NCBI GenBank assembly: GCA_910585075.1
Contig: CAJUED010000010.1
Coordinates: 87,707-114,153, forward strand
From: an uncultured Lachnospiraceae bacterium
GTDB taxonomy: Bacteria > Bacillota > Clostridia > Lachnospirales > Lachnospiraceae
Reading direction: 5' to 3'
Length of the DNA: 26,447 bases
The position numbers and the translations under genes are program-made. Positions 1 through 7,566 of this stretch are shown piece by piece (position 1 is the stretch's first letter; each line of letters begins with the position of its first letter). The notes below the pieces were generated by a model, which was not told where the DNA came from, ran no database searches, and saw only the letters and a program-made list of their open reading frames with translations.

Positions 1-448
1 AAAAAGCGGGAACTTTTGCAAACCCTCCAAACAGGAACAGGGAGCCTGCGCATACCAGCAGAAATAAGACTGCGTACTTGCCATATTTTAGGATATGATG
101 CAGGGGCAGTCTTTTTTGCTTGTGGAAAATGGGAATTTTATGCAAGAGGTCCTGTACCAGCCCGAAGGGGCATAGCCAGCCACAGACAAAGCGGCCCAAA
201 AGGCTTCCAAACAGAAAGAAAAATCCAAGGGCGGCAAATGGAATCTGAAATCCCTGCTGATTTAAAAGGGCCTGGAGGGCGCCTATGGGGCAGGAGGCCA
301 CCGCTCCCGGACAGGAATAGCAATTGAGCCCCGGAACACAGGCATACTTTAGTGGGCCCTGATAGATTTTTCCATTGAAAAATCCATAGGCGTATCCGTT
401 TGTAAAAATTGTAAAAAGGAGCTGTACGCTCAGACGCAGTTTTTTCAT
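1..448 (-). CDS. 4Fe-4S binding membrane protein (NapH-like), partial at window edge
   Basis: The frame is open from the ATG at 448 to the window edge, giving 149 residues without a stop, so the C-terminus lies outside. Two cysteine clusters are visible: C37-x5-C43-x2-C46-x6-C53-P, then CGWLCPFG with C89 and C93. The second matches the membrane ferredoxin motif of NapH/CcoG-like proteins. Hydrophobic segments lie at about residues 6-24, 70-88 and 122-145. A GAGGG site precedes the ATG. The gene follows the TlpA-like and CXXC genes on the same strand, and a role in electron transfer to extracytoplasmic thiol chemistry is inferred from that. A 112-residue frame on the same strand (138-476) is a shadow of this gene. 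Confidence 0.85.
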   Translation of the reverse strand, partial: MKKLRLSVQLLFTIFTNGYAYGFFNGKIYQGPLKYACVPGLNCYSCPGAVASCPIGALQALLNQQGFQIPFAALGFFFLFGSLLGRFVCGWLCPFGLVQDLLHKIPIFHKQKRLPLHHILKYGKYAVLFLLVCAGSLFLFGGFAKVPAF

Positions 449-468
449 AATTTCCCTCATTTAAGGCA

Positions 469-621
469 TCAGCCAATCCCGATACATTCCATGCAAATCA
501 TAACCGCTTTTCTCCATATAACATCAAACTGTCCACAGGCGGCGCCAACGCCAAGGAATAAAATTCCCATAAGCACCCCCCATATCCATCCGGTTTTTTT
601 ATTGCTTTTCCAGAAGACCAT
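469..621 (-). CDS. CD1871A-family CXXC-motif small membrane protein
   Basis: This 50-residue gene is easy to miss. It starts at ATG 621, inside the last codons of the TlpA-like gene (23-nt overlap), with a GGGAGG site about 9 nt upstream. The product has a short basic N-terminus (MVFWKSNKKTGW), one hydrophobic helix at about residues 12-29, and ends in CMECIGIG. That C-terminal CxxC followed by IGIG is the signature I recall for the CD1871A family, small clostridial proteins found beside TlpA and 4Fe-4S proteins. It sits between exactly those two genes, and the overlap suggests translational coupling. A role as thiol or electron relay is inferred. Confidence 0.8.
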   Translation of the reverse strand: MVFWKSNKKTGWIWGVLMGILFLGVGAACGQFDVIWRKAVMICMECIGIG

Positions 622-1204
622 TGATTTTTTCCTCCCATGCGGATTTTTTCATGGCTCCGATTACCGTATCTACGATTACGCCGTTTTCATCAATAAAAAA
701 AGTGGTGGGAACAGCGCTCACATCTGTAAGAAGTCCATGAAAAATGGATTCATTCAAGAGAAGATGCGGGTAGTCTGCGCCGGTCTGTTCAATCAGACTG
801 GCGGCAAGGTCTATAGACTCCTGCTTTCCTCCTTCCAATACATCACTGATGATTCCGATGATTTGGAATGTTTCCGGGTCGTATTCGGAAGCCAGCTGCC
901 CGAGCTCCGGCATCTCGCTTAAACATGGGTTACAGTAAGTTGCCCATACATTTACCATTGTAAGCTTTGAATTGGCAAAAACTGCGGAGGTAACCTTATT
1001 TCCATCCATATCCACACCTTCAAAAATGATCTGAGAGGATGCAGTTTCATCTTCTGATAAAGGTGCGGCATCTGACGCAGGGGCGGGAGCATTTTGAGAG
1101 GTTTTATCGGTTTTGGCTTCGGCACCGGAGCCTTTGGAACAGCCGACCAGCAAAGCGGCAAGAAGGAAAAGTGTAAGTAGAGATTTCCTGCGGTTTCCTT
1201 TCAT
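599..1204 (-). CDS. TlpA/ResA-like thioredoxin-fold lipoprotein
   Basis: This is a 201-residue extracytoplasmic thiol:disulfide oxidoreductase. The N-terminus MKGNRRKS is followed by a hydrophobic stretch and the lipobox LVGC, so it should be membrane-anchored. A low-complexity Ala/Ser/Glu linker follows. The thioredoxin fold carries VNVWATYCNPCLSEMPEL with the CNPC active site, and a VPTTFFID segment supplies the cis-proline loop. The start at 1204 is preferred because GGAG lies 9 nt upstream and the signal peptide begins there; an upstream in-frame ATG at 1246 adds 14 polar residues. It heads a minus-strand operon with the CXXC micro-protein and the 4Fe-4S protein. The partner substrate is unknown. 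Confidence 0.88.
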   Translation of the reverse strand: MKGNRRKSLLTLFLLAALLVGCSKGSGAEAKTDKTSQNAPAPASDAAPLSEDETASSQIIFEGVDMDGNKVTSAVFANSKLTMVNVWATYCNPCLSEMPELGQLASEYDPETFQIIGIISDVLEGGKQESIDLAASLIEQTGADYPHLLLNESIFHGLLTDVSAVPTTFFIDENGVIVDTVIGAMKKSAWEEKINGLLEKQ

Positions 1205-1267
1205 ATGGTTTTTCTCCGGTGTTCTCTTTATATGGGTTCTTTTCATAATAAGATATCCAATCCTTTC

Positions 1268-1295
1268 ATTTTATGCAGGTATGAAACATTGTGAA
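1268..1295 (-). promoter_or_regulatory. Probable promoter of the TlpA operon
   Basis: On the minus strand TTCACA (1290-1295) and TAAAAT (1268-1273) are separated by 16 nt, each one mismatch from the sigma-A consensus, about 60 nt upstream of the TlpA start. Prediction by eye. Confidence 0.5.
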
Positions 1296-1451
1296 ATGAT
1301 TTTACCTGAGCTTTTATCTAATATAAAGAATACGTCTGTTCTTTCAGTTTGTCCAATACTTTTTTACTCCCAGGTACAACGAGTCAAAGTGATGTAAAAG
1401 CAGACAAAAAACAGGGCGAAAAAGGTAAAAAAATTGTCTGTTTTGTTCTTG

Positions 1452-1490
1452 ATACAACCTATTGTATTTCTCAAATAAAGAGAATATAAT
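1452..1490 (+). promoter_or_regulatory. MATE promoter with inverted repeat over the -35
   Basis: TTGTAT (1462-1467) and TATAAT (1485-1490) are spaced by 17 nt. The -35 hexamer is also the right arm of a perfect inverted repeat, ATACAA-CCTA-TTGTAT (1452-1467). A repressor bound there would block the promoter, but no regulator gene is adjacent. Confidence 0.5.
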
Positions 1491-1540
1491 AGGCGGTACG
1501 TTGCTCAAAAATATTTTTTGTGGAGGGTACATATTAGGTC

Positions 1541-2905
1541 ATGAAAACGAACAGGTATAAGCTTTCCAATCAGATAACGGAAGGGGTCATCTGGAAACAG
1601 CTGCTGTTTTTCTTTTTCCCGATTTTGTTCGGGACTTTTTTTCAGCAGCTTTATAACACCACGGATGCCGTGATTGTGGGAAAGTTTGTGGGCAAAGAAG
1701 CGCTTGCCGCAGTGGGCGGACCGGCGGCCACGCTGATCAACTTGTTGATCGGCTTTTTTACCGGGCTTTCATCCGGAGCCACGGTAATTATTTCTCAGTA
1801 TTATGGCGCCAAAAAAGAAGAAGATGTGAAAAATACGGTGCACACTGCCATGGCTCTTTCCATAGCGGGGGGCGCTGTGATTATGGTGCTTGGGCTTATT
1901 TTTGCCGGGGTTGCATTAAAAGCTCTGAATACGCCGGAGGAGATTTTAAGGATGTCCGTTGTCTATATGCGGGTGTATTTCCTGGGAGTGATTCCTTCCC
2001 TGATCTATAATATGGGTTCGGGTATCTTAAGGGCTGTGGGAGATTCCAAGCGTCCGCTTTACTTTTTGATATTGTCCTGCATCACAAATATTATATTGGA
2101 CATTCTTTTTGTGACAGTCCTTAAGATGGGAGTGGTAGGCGTGGCAGTGGCCACAACCCTGTCTCAGGTTATCAGTGCGCTTATGGTCTGCACTGCCCTG
2201 ATACGGACAAAGGACTCTTACAAAATGTATATAAAGGAAATCCGCTTTCACCCGGTTTTACTGCACAGCATTGTGCGTATCGGCCTTCCGGCAGGGATTC
2301 AGTCAACCATGTATTCCCTTTCCAACCTGATTGTCCAGTCAAGCATCAATTCCTTTGGCACGGACACCATTGCGGCCTGGACAGCCTTTGGCAAGATAGA
2401 CGGTATTTTCTGGATGATTCTGGGTGCATATGGGGTGGCAATCACTACCTTTGCAGGACAGAATTTCGGGGCAGGCAAATACGACAGAATTAAAAAGAGC
2501 GTGCGTATCTGCCTTGGAATGGCGGCTTTTACAAGCCTTTTGCTGACAGTTGTCCTGATGTCAGGGGGACAGATGTTCTTCCATCTGTTTACGGATGATG
2601 TGGATGTGGTAGCCATTGGCCTTGGCATGATGAAGGTGATTTCCCCCAGTTATATCACTTTTATCTTCATTGAGATTTTAGGCGGCGCCACAAGAGGCTG
2701 CGGCGACGCCATTCTGCCTATGGCAATGACCGGAATTGGGGTTTGCGTGCTGCGTGTGGTATGGGTCTGGGTGGCAGTTCCCATGCGGCCGGAAGTTTCC
2801 ACAGTGGCGTTCAGCTATCCCCTGACCTGGGTGGTGACTTCGATTTTGTTCATTATTTATTATAAAAGAGGAAATTGGTTGAAGCGCTGTAGGGGTATAC
2901 AATAG
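1541..2905 (+). CDS. MATE family efflux transporter (copy 1)
   Basis: The product is a 454-residue polytopic membrane protein, the usual MATE length, with about 12 hydrophobic segments. The N-terminal signature FFQQLYNTTDAVIVGKFVG is typical of DinF/NorM-like MATE exporters, which extrude organic cations or drugs using Na+ or H+. GGAGGG lies 13 nt before the ATG, a long spacing, but in-frame extension is blocked by a TAG at 1535. The gene is monocistronic, with its own promoter and a terminator shared with a convergent MATE gene. The substrate cannot be read from sequence. Confidence 0.9.
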   Translation: MKTNRYKLSNQITEGVIWKQLLFFFFPILFGTFFQQLYNTTDAVIVGKFVGKEALAAVGGPAATLINLLIGFFTGLSSGATVIISQYYGAKKEEDVKNTVHTAMALSIAGGAVIMVLGLIFAGVALKALNTPEEILRMSVVYMRVYFLGVIPSLIYNMGSGILRAVGDSKRPLYFLILSCITNIILDILFVTVLKMGVVGVAVATTLSQVISALMVCTALIRTKDSYKMYIKEIRFHPVLLHSIVRIGLPAGIQSTMYSLSNLIVQSSINSFGTDTIAAWTAFGKIDGIFWMILGAYGVAITTFAGQNFGAGKYDRIKKSVRICLGMAAFTSLLLTVVLMSGGQMFFHLFTDDVDVVAIGLGMMKVISPSYITFIFIEILGGATRGCGDAILPMAMTGIGVCVLRVVWVWVAVPMRPEVSTVAFSYPLTWVVTSILFIIYYKRGNWLKRCRGIQ

Positions 2906-2921
2906 CATCTTATAAAAGAGA

Positions 2922-2955
2922 TTCAGCCGGGGCGGCATGTACCGACCCGGCTGAA
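2922..2955. terminator. Shared terminator between convergent MATE genes
   Basis: TTCAGCCGGG (2922-2931) pairs perfectly with CCCGGCTGAA (2946-2955), with a further CGG/CCG inside the loop. T-rich runs follow on both strands, though neither is an uninterrupted T-tract. Confidence 0.6.
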
Positions 2956-2983
2956 ATTGCGTTTATTTCTATGAATTTTATTT

Positions 2984-4348
2984 CTATGAATTTTCAGTCC
3001 GACCGCCGCCAAGCAATTTTCTGACGGTAAAGGTAAATAGGATTATGGTAACAGTCACGGAGATAAAATCCGCCACAGGCTCCGCCCGGTAGACTCCCTG
3101 TACGCCCATGAATTTAGGGAAAATAATGGCAAGGGGAATCAGCAGTATAACCTTTCTAAGCAGGGCAATAAACAGAGAGACCTTTGCCTGGCCCAGCGCA
3201 AGGAAAGTGGTCTGACATCCCAGCTGTATGCCGAAGATGGTCATACCAAGGAAGTATACGGGCATATACTGACAGGTGAGTGCCACAAGTTCTTCGTTAC
3301 TGCTGAACAGTCGGGCATACAACTGGGGCGTCAGTACAGCTAGGCCGCCGAATAAAAGGGTGCAGGCCAGGCAGACCACAATCATGCGAAGGAAAGTTGA
3401 TTTTACTCTTTCCAGCTTCCCGGCACCGTAGTTGTAACTCATAATGGGCTGGATTCCCTGTGAGATACCCTGCACCGGTACGGTGATCAGCTGCATGACG
3501 CTGCTCATAATGGACATGGTACCTACATACAAATCTCCGCCGTATTTCTGTAACCCTGAGTTTAAGGTGATCATCACAAGGCTTTCCGTGCTTTGCATGA
3601 TAAAGGGCGAAATACCAAGGGCGGCAATACCAGCTATGATTTTTCCGTCCAGGCGGAAGTATTTTTTGCGGATGCGGATAACACTCTTTTGGGAGGTAAG
3701 GAAGCGGATGACCCAGATAGCGCTGAATGCCTGGGAAATAATGGTGGCGAGAGCCGCACCGCTGACACCCATCCCAAATACAAAAATGAAAATCGGATCC
3801 AAAACAATATTTGTCCCAGCCCCTAAGAGGACGGAGAGCATGGCCACCTTTGCATTTCCCTGTCCGCTGATATAGGTATTGAGACCTAAGGCATACTGGA
3901 CAAATATGGTTCCTATCAGATAAATGGTGATATACTCCCTGGCATAGATGATGGTATTGTCGCTGGCACCGAAGGCATATAAAACCGGGTTTTTAAACAC
4001 CTGAAAAAGGATGGTCAAAACCACGGAAAACAGTAAAAGCATAGCGGCGCTGCTTCCCAAAATCCGTTCCGCGCCTTCGTAATTTTTCTTTCCCAGCTGA
4101 ATGGAAGCCTGGGGGGCGCCGCCCATCCCGGCAAAGGCGCTGAAAGCGGAAATCACCATCAAAATGGGGGCGGTAATCCCTACCCCGGTGAGAGCCAGTT
4201 CACCATATCCGGGAATATGCCCGATATAAATTCTGTCTACAATATTATAAAGTACGTTGATAATCTGAGCCGCCACTGCGGGAAGGGCCATACTGAGCAT
4301 CAATTTTCCCAGAGGGGCTGTTCCTAATTTCTCATCATTTTTTTCCAT
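2984..4348 (-). CDS. MATE family efflux transporter (copy 2)
   Basis: A second MATE protein of 454 residues with about 12 hydrophobic segments. It has the GxxxALTGVGITAPI segment near residues 50-65 and the LNTYISGQGNAKVAML region typical of the clostridial MepA/DinF branch. It is clearly diverged from copy 1, so the pair is not a recent duplication. The ATG at 4348 is chosen; a TTG at 4369 could extend it by 7 residues, and the GGAAAGG site lies 12 nt before the ATG. A TTGACA promoter sits about 100 nt upstream. The substrate is unknown. Confidence 0.88.
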   Translation of the reverse strand: MEKNDEKLGTAPLGKLMLSMALPAVAAQIINVLYNIVDRIYIGHIPGYGELALTGVGITAPILMVISAFSAFAGMGGAPQASIQLGKKNYEGAERILGSSAAMLLLFSVVLTILFQVFKNPVLYAFGASDNTIIYAREYITIYLIGTIFVQYALGLNTYISGQGNAKVAMLSVLLGAGTNIVLDPIFIFVFGMGVSGAALATIISQAFSAIWVIRFLTSQKSVIRIRKKYFRLDGKIIAGIAALGISPFIMQSTESLVMITLNSGLQKYGGDLYVGTMSIMSSVMQLITVPVQGISQGIQPIMSYNYGAGKLERVKSTFLRMIVVCLACTLLFGGLAVLTPQLYARLFSSNEELVALTCQYMPVYFLGMTIFGIQLGCQTTFLALGQAKVSLFIALLRKVILLIPLAIIFPKFMGVQGVYRAEPVADFISVTVTIILFTFTVRKLLGGGRTENS

Positions 4349-4400
4349 AGTAACACTTAACCTTTCCAATTGTATTTTCAGATGACTGCCGGCAAAACGA

Positions 4401-4439
4401 ACGGTAAGACCGGGTAAAAACCGGTAAAGCCGGGCAAAT
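4401..4439. repeat. Four short tandem CCGG(G)TAAA units in the MATE-2 leader
   Basis: Degenerate units ACGGTAAGA, CCGGGTAAAAA, CCGGTAAAG and CCGGGCAAAT follow one another at 9-11 nt spacing, between the predicted MATE-2 transcription start and its start codon. They could be operator half-sites or chance low complexity. Confidence 0.35.
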
Positions 4440-4448
4440 TCAATATTA

Positions 4449-4478
4449 ATTGTAGTCCGAAAAAAGGGGGATTGTCAA
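4449..4478 (-). promoter_or_regulatory. Promoter of MATE copy 2
   Basis: On the minus strand a consensus TTGACA (4473-4478) is followed after 18 nt by TACAAT (4449-4454). The implied leader before the MATE-2 ATG is about 95 nt. The rest of the 4349-4739 gap holds no convincing gene; a 62-codon frame at 4472-4660 has no ribosome site and no recognisable features. Confidence 0.55.
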
Positions 4479-4739
4479 TGCTTTGTGGAAAGCCGGCTGC
4501 TTTTACATGTCGGAAAGCCGTCCGAACTAGGCTATTGTGCGAATCCCTGAAGATAAATGAAACATGGACTGCTCTTGTAGAATTTATATTTTTAGAGTGT
4601 AAAAATATTCTATATTATGATACAATGGGCGATAGTGAGTTGGGATGCTTGCATACTTGACGAACGAGGAAGGGCGGTTATATATCGGAGATTTGTAATC
4701 TGCCCGGAAAGTTTATGATGAAACCAGGAGGAATGGAAA

Positions 4740-6098
4740 GTGGAAAGAGAAAGACTTGGCTCGCGGATGGGCTTCATTTTACTGTCGGCAGGATGTGCCA
4801 TAGGAATTGGAAATGTGTGGAGGTTTCCTTATATTACAGGATTGTACGGCGGAGGCGTGTTCGTACTTTTTTATCTGTTTTTCCTGATTACCATGGGTGT
4901 GCCGGTGATGACCATGGAATTTGCAGTAGGGCGTGCCAGCAGGAAAAGTATTATCAAAAGCTATACGGAACTGGAAAAGCCGGGGCAGAAATGGCATCTG
5001 CATGGATACCTGGGTATGGCGGGCAACTATCTTTTGATGATGTTTTATACAACTGTGGCGGGATGGATGCTGTATTATTTCTTTCAGATGCTGACAGGAA
5101 AATTTGAAGGAAAAGATTTAGAGCAGGTGGGGGGAATGTTCCAGGAAATGCTTGACAGTCCCGGCGTGCTCACCACTGTGATGGTTATTATTGTAGTGGC
5201 GGGAATTCTCATTTGTTCCATGGGCCTGCAAAAGGGCGTGGAGAGGATAACGAAAATTATGATGAGTCTGTTGCTGCTGATTATTATTGTGCTTGCAGTG
5301 CACAGCATGACGTTAAAAGGCGGTATGGAAGGTCTGAAATTTTACCTTCTTCCGGACTGGCAGAGGATGAAGGAGGTAGGAATCTGGGAAACGGTCACGG
5401 CGGCCATGAATCAGGCTTTCTTCACATTAAGTCTGGGGATTGGGGCTATGGCGATTTTTGGCAGTTACATAGACAATAAGCGCTCTCTCCTTGGGGAATC
5501 CGTTAACATTGCCATTTTGGATACCTTTGTGGCAGTTGTATCGGGACTGATTATTTTTCCCAGCTGTTTTGCATTTGGCATTAATCCGGATATGGGGCCC
5601 AGCCTTATTTTTGTCACCCTGCCCAATGTATTTAACGGAATGGCGGGAGGCAGAATCTGGGGGACTTTGTTCTTTATTTTCATGACATTTGCGGCATTTT
5701 CCACCATACTTGCGGTGTTTGAAAATATTATTTCCTGCGGAATGGATTTATTTCATTGGAGCAGGAAGAAATCCTGTATGGTGAATCTGGTTGCGCTGAT
5801 TGTGCTGTCACTTCCCTGCGTGCTGGGGTATAATTTGTGGTCCGGAATTCAGCCTATGGGAGAGGGAAGTACCATTCTGGATTTTGAGGACTTTTTGGTC
5901 AGCAATATCATTCTGCCCATTGGCTCTTTGTGGTATTTGATCTTTTGTGTGTCAAAATGGGGCTGGGGATTTGAAAAGTACAGGAAGGAAGCCAATATCG
6001 GGGAAGGACTTAAGGTGCCCGGATGGATTCGGATTTATGCGACTTATATTCTGCCGGTGTTGTTGCTGTTTCTGATTATTTTAGGGTGGATAGGTTAA
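4740..6098 (+). CDS. NSS-family sodium-dependent transporter (SLC6/LeuT fold)
   Basis: The 452-residue product has about 11 hydrophobic segments, as in short bacterial NSS members such as MhsT. The first helix carries the family signature GCAIGIGNVWRFPYI (about residues 18-32), which forms part of the sodium and substrate site, followed by GGGVFVLFYL. NSS proteins import amino acids or related compounds with Na+. The start is GTG, chosen because AGGAGG lies 9 nt upstream and the signature helix begins right after it. The stop codon lies within a repeated hairpin element (6093-6141). The substrate cannot be inferred. Confidence 0.92.
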   Translation: MERERLGSRMGFILLSAGCAIGIGNVWRFPYITGLYGGGVFVLFYLFFLITMGVPVMTMEFAVGRASRKSIIKSYTELEKPGQKWHLHGYLGMAGNYLLMMFYTTVAGWMLYYFFQMLTGKFEGKDLEQVGGMFQEMLDSPGVLTTVMVIIVVAGILICSMGLQKGVERITKIMMSLLLLIIIVLAVHSMTLKGGMEGLKFYLLPDWQRMKEVGIWETVTAAMNQAFFTLSLGIGAMAIFGSYIDNKRSLLGESVNIAILDTFVAVVSGLIIFPSCFAFGINPDMGPSLIFVTLPNVFNGMAGGRIWGTLFFIFMTFAAFSTILAVFENIISCGMDLFHWSRKKSCMVNLVALIVLSLPCVLGYNLWSGIQPMGEGSTILDFEDFLVSNIILPIGSLWYLIFCVSKWGWGFEKYRKEANIGEGLKVPGWIRIYATYILPVLLLFLIILGWIG

Positions 6099-6141
6099 AA
6101 AATCAAAGATTTTTTAACCAACAAATTTGCAGGTTTTTGGA
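6093..6141 (+). repeat. Hairpin repeat, copy A (overlaps NSS stop codon)
   Basis: GGTTAAAAAATC (6093-6104), loop AAA, GATTTTTTAACC (6108-6119) form a perfect 12-bp stem followed by ACAAATTTGC and a G/T-rich tail. The same arrangement recurs at 11072-11120, with a compensatory A-T to G-C change in the stem. It may also act as a terminator, but the T-run is inside the stem. Confidence 0.75.
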
Positions 6142-6184
6142 AGTATGTGGAATTTGGTTTGGATTATGGAAAGGCAGGGTGTGG

Positions 6185-6790
6185 ATGGCGCTTGAAAACA
6201 GGCTTCATATTACAGATTCGGCAGAACCTGCCCGGGTGGAGGAAAGGATAAGTAAGAAAAAGGCGGCGCTGCTTTTTGAAAGCGGATATTTGCATACATT
6301 AAAGGCTGGAACCTTTGACAGCCTTTCCAAAATCCACAAATATCTTTTCGACGAAATTTATGATTTTGCCGGCGAAGTCAGACAGGTGAACCTTTCAAAG
6401 GGAAACTTCAAATTTGCACCTGTTATGTACCTGCAGGCGGCTCTTGAAAATATTGAGAAAATGCCTCAGCCTACTTTTTCTGAAATTGCAGAAAAGTATG
6501 TGGAAATGAATGTTGCCCATCCATTCAGGGAGGGCAATGGGAGAAGCATGAAGATTTGGCTGGATTTGATTTTAAGTAAAGAGCTGGGCATGGTGTTGGA
6601 CTGGAGCAAAATTGATAAGGATGATTATCTGCTTGCAATGGAAAGGAGTCCCATTCGGGATATTGAGATAAAGTATCTCTTAAAGGAAGCCCTGACAGAT
6701 AAAATAAATGACAGGGAAATCTACATGAAAGGAATAGACCATAGTTATTACTATGAGGGCTATTCCACTTATAAAGCAGAAGAACTGTAG
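6185..6790 (+). CDS. Fic family protein, class III-type (AMPylase candidate)
   Basis: The 201-residue protein has the Fic core motif HPFREGNGRSMK; the family consensus HxFx(D/E)GNGRxxR ends in Arg, here Lys. Fic enzymes transfer AMP from ATP to hydroxyl side chains of target proteins. The beta-hairpin flap region is around FAGEVRQVNLSKGNFKFAP. Near the C-terminus S187-Y-Y-Y-E191-G192 matches the inhibitory (S/T)xxxE(G/N) motif, so this looks like a class III, self-inhibited Fic with no separate antitoxin. The ATG at 6185 is preferred; an upstream in-frame extension into the NSS gene has no ribosome site. It lies 86 nt after the NSS gene, with no strong promoter seen. The target is unknown. 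Confidence 0.88.
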   Translation: MALENRLHITDSAEPARVEERISKKKAALLFESGYLHTLKAGTFDSLSKIHKYLFDEIYDFAGEVRQVNLSKGNFKFAPVMYLQAALENIEKMPQPTFSEIAEKYVEMNVAHPFREGNGRSMKIWLDLILSKELGMVLDWSKIDKDDYLLAMERSPIRDIEIKYLLKEALTDKINDREIYMKGIDHSYYYEGYSTYKAEEL

Positions 6791-6846
6791 TAATGAAAAG
6801 AGTTGAAGCCGTGGAATATATGGGAAAAGTAAAAATGAAAAACAAG

Positions 6847-6875
6847 TTGATTATTTCTCATAATCTGTATATACT
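6847..6875 (+). promoter_or_regulatory. Promoter of the type III antitoxin RNA
   Basis: TTGATT (6847-6852) and TATACT (6870-6875) are separated by exactly 17 nt. The expected start, around 6882, is just before the first RNA repeat at 6886. Confidence 0.6.
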
Positions 6876-6885
6876 ATAAGTAGAA

Positions 6886-6982
6886 GTAAATGTATGCCGC
6901 TTGCTGATGGTGCGGGGTATAAGTGATTCAGTTCGTAAATGTTGCCACTTGCTATACAGGTGGGATATAAATGGTATAGTGT
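6886..6982 (+). ncRNA. CptI-like type III antitoxin RNA, two tandem repeats
   Basis: Two direct repeats of 49 nt (6886-6934) and 48 nt (6935-6982) share GTAAATGT, then GCC[G/A]CTTGCT, and later TATAA and AGT. Each can form a small stem: CCGC/GCGG in unit 1 and CCAC/GTGG in unit 2, a compensatory change that argues for selected RNA structure. A third GTAAAT (6983) starts a long hairpin before the toxin gene. Promoter, short RNA repeats, hairpin, then toxin is the standard order of type III toxin-antitoxin loci, in which the repeat RNA is cut into units by the toxin and inhibits it. The CptI assignment rests mainly on the toxin downstream. Confidence 0.72.
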
Positions 6983-7022
6983 GTAAATATTCCCCACTGA
7001 CTGATGTCGGTGGGGAATTTAC
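6983..7022 (+). terminator. Hairpin between antitoxin repeats and toxin
   Basis: TTCCCCACTGAC (6990-7001) pairs with GTCGGTGGGGAA (7006-7017) around loop TGAT, and the outer GTAAA (6983-6987) pairs with TTTAC (7018-7022). In type III loci a leaky terminator here sets the excess of RNA over toxin mRNA. The following T-run is weak. Confidence 0.65.
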
Positions 7023-7055
7023 ATAAGAGAGACCTAAAGGAGAATGTTGCAGTAT

Positions 7056-7556
7056 ATGGAGATACGACAGGGATATTCTTATCATATCAAAGATGGATTT
7101 TTTGATATGGTGCAGGATAAATACTTAATGAGCAATAAAGAAAATGGAAATTATCGCCCACATTTTTATGCTGTACAAGATAAGAAGAATCAAGAGCTTT
7201 ATTGGATGATTCCTATAAGTTCACAGGTGGAAAAATATAAAGTCATTATAGAAAAGAAGAAAAGAAAATACGGAAAATGTAATACAATAATCATAGGTAA
7301 GTTTGCAGGAAAGGAAAATGCATTTTTGATTCAGAATGCTTTTCCTGTTATTGCAAAATTTTTTGACCATATACATACAGTTGAAAATAAACCGGTAACA
7401 GTACATAATGAACTGAACAGGGTTCTTATTGAGAATTTAAGGGAAGTGCTTGCGCTGTATAACCGTGGAATTAATTTATTATACACAGATATTGCCCAAA
7501 TTAAGACGGTTATGGAACAAGAATTAGAAAAAAATATTTTTGTCTGCCATCTGTAA
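7056..7556 (+). CDS. cptN: CptN-like type III toxin (endoribonuclease candidate)
   Basis: The 166-residue protein resembles what I remember of the CptIN/ToxN-type toxin family: an N-terminus MEIRQGYSYHIKDGFFD, then YRPHFYAVQDKKN, WMIPISSQVEKY, KYGKCNTIIIGKFAGKE, AFLIQNAFPVI and DHIHT with PVTVH. These toxins are ribonucleases held inactive by their cognate repeat RNA, which lies directly upstream. AAAGGAG (7036-7042) is 13 nt before the chosen ATG; an in-frame ATG at 7044 is only 1 nt from that site, and a TTG at 7047 is also possible. The gene is AT-rich compared with its flanks, consistent with horizontal transfer. It ends 10 nt from the convergent MGMT-family gene. Family assignment is from memory. 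Confidence 0.75.
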   Translation: MEIRQGYSYHIKDGFFDMVQDKYLMSNKENGNYRPHFYAVQDKKNQELYWMIPISSQVEKYKVIIEKKKRKYGKCNTIIIGKFAGKENAFLIQNAFPVIAKFFDHIHTVENKPVTVHNELNRVLIENLREVLALYNRGINLLYTDIAQIKTVMEQELEKNIFVCHL

Positions 7557-7566
7557 CCAAGGCATA

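Noticed and set aside
138..476. 112-codon minus-strand frame
   Set aside because: It is the wrong frame across the start of the 4Fe-4S protein gene (1-448), whose cysteine motifs are unmistakable.
1378..1391. 14-nt exact match (CAACGAGTCAAAGT) to the start of structured repeat copy 1
   Set aside because: No other part of the repeat follows; 14 nt without flanking similarity is too little to call a truncated copy.
4472..4660. 62-codon plus-strand frame before the NSS gene
   Set aside because: No ribosome site, no domain features, and it covers the minus-strand promoter of MATE copy 2.
6793..6879. 28-codon frame directly after the Fic gene, considered as a small antitoxin
   Set aside because: No ribosome site, it runs through the antitoxin RNA promoter, and the Fic protein already carries its own inhibitory motif.
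6886..7022. Considered as a short CRISPR-like array
   Set aside because: The units are directly adjacent with no unique spacers, and the downstream gene fits a type III toxin, not a Cas protein.
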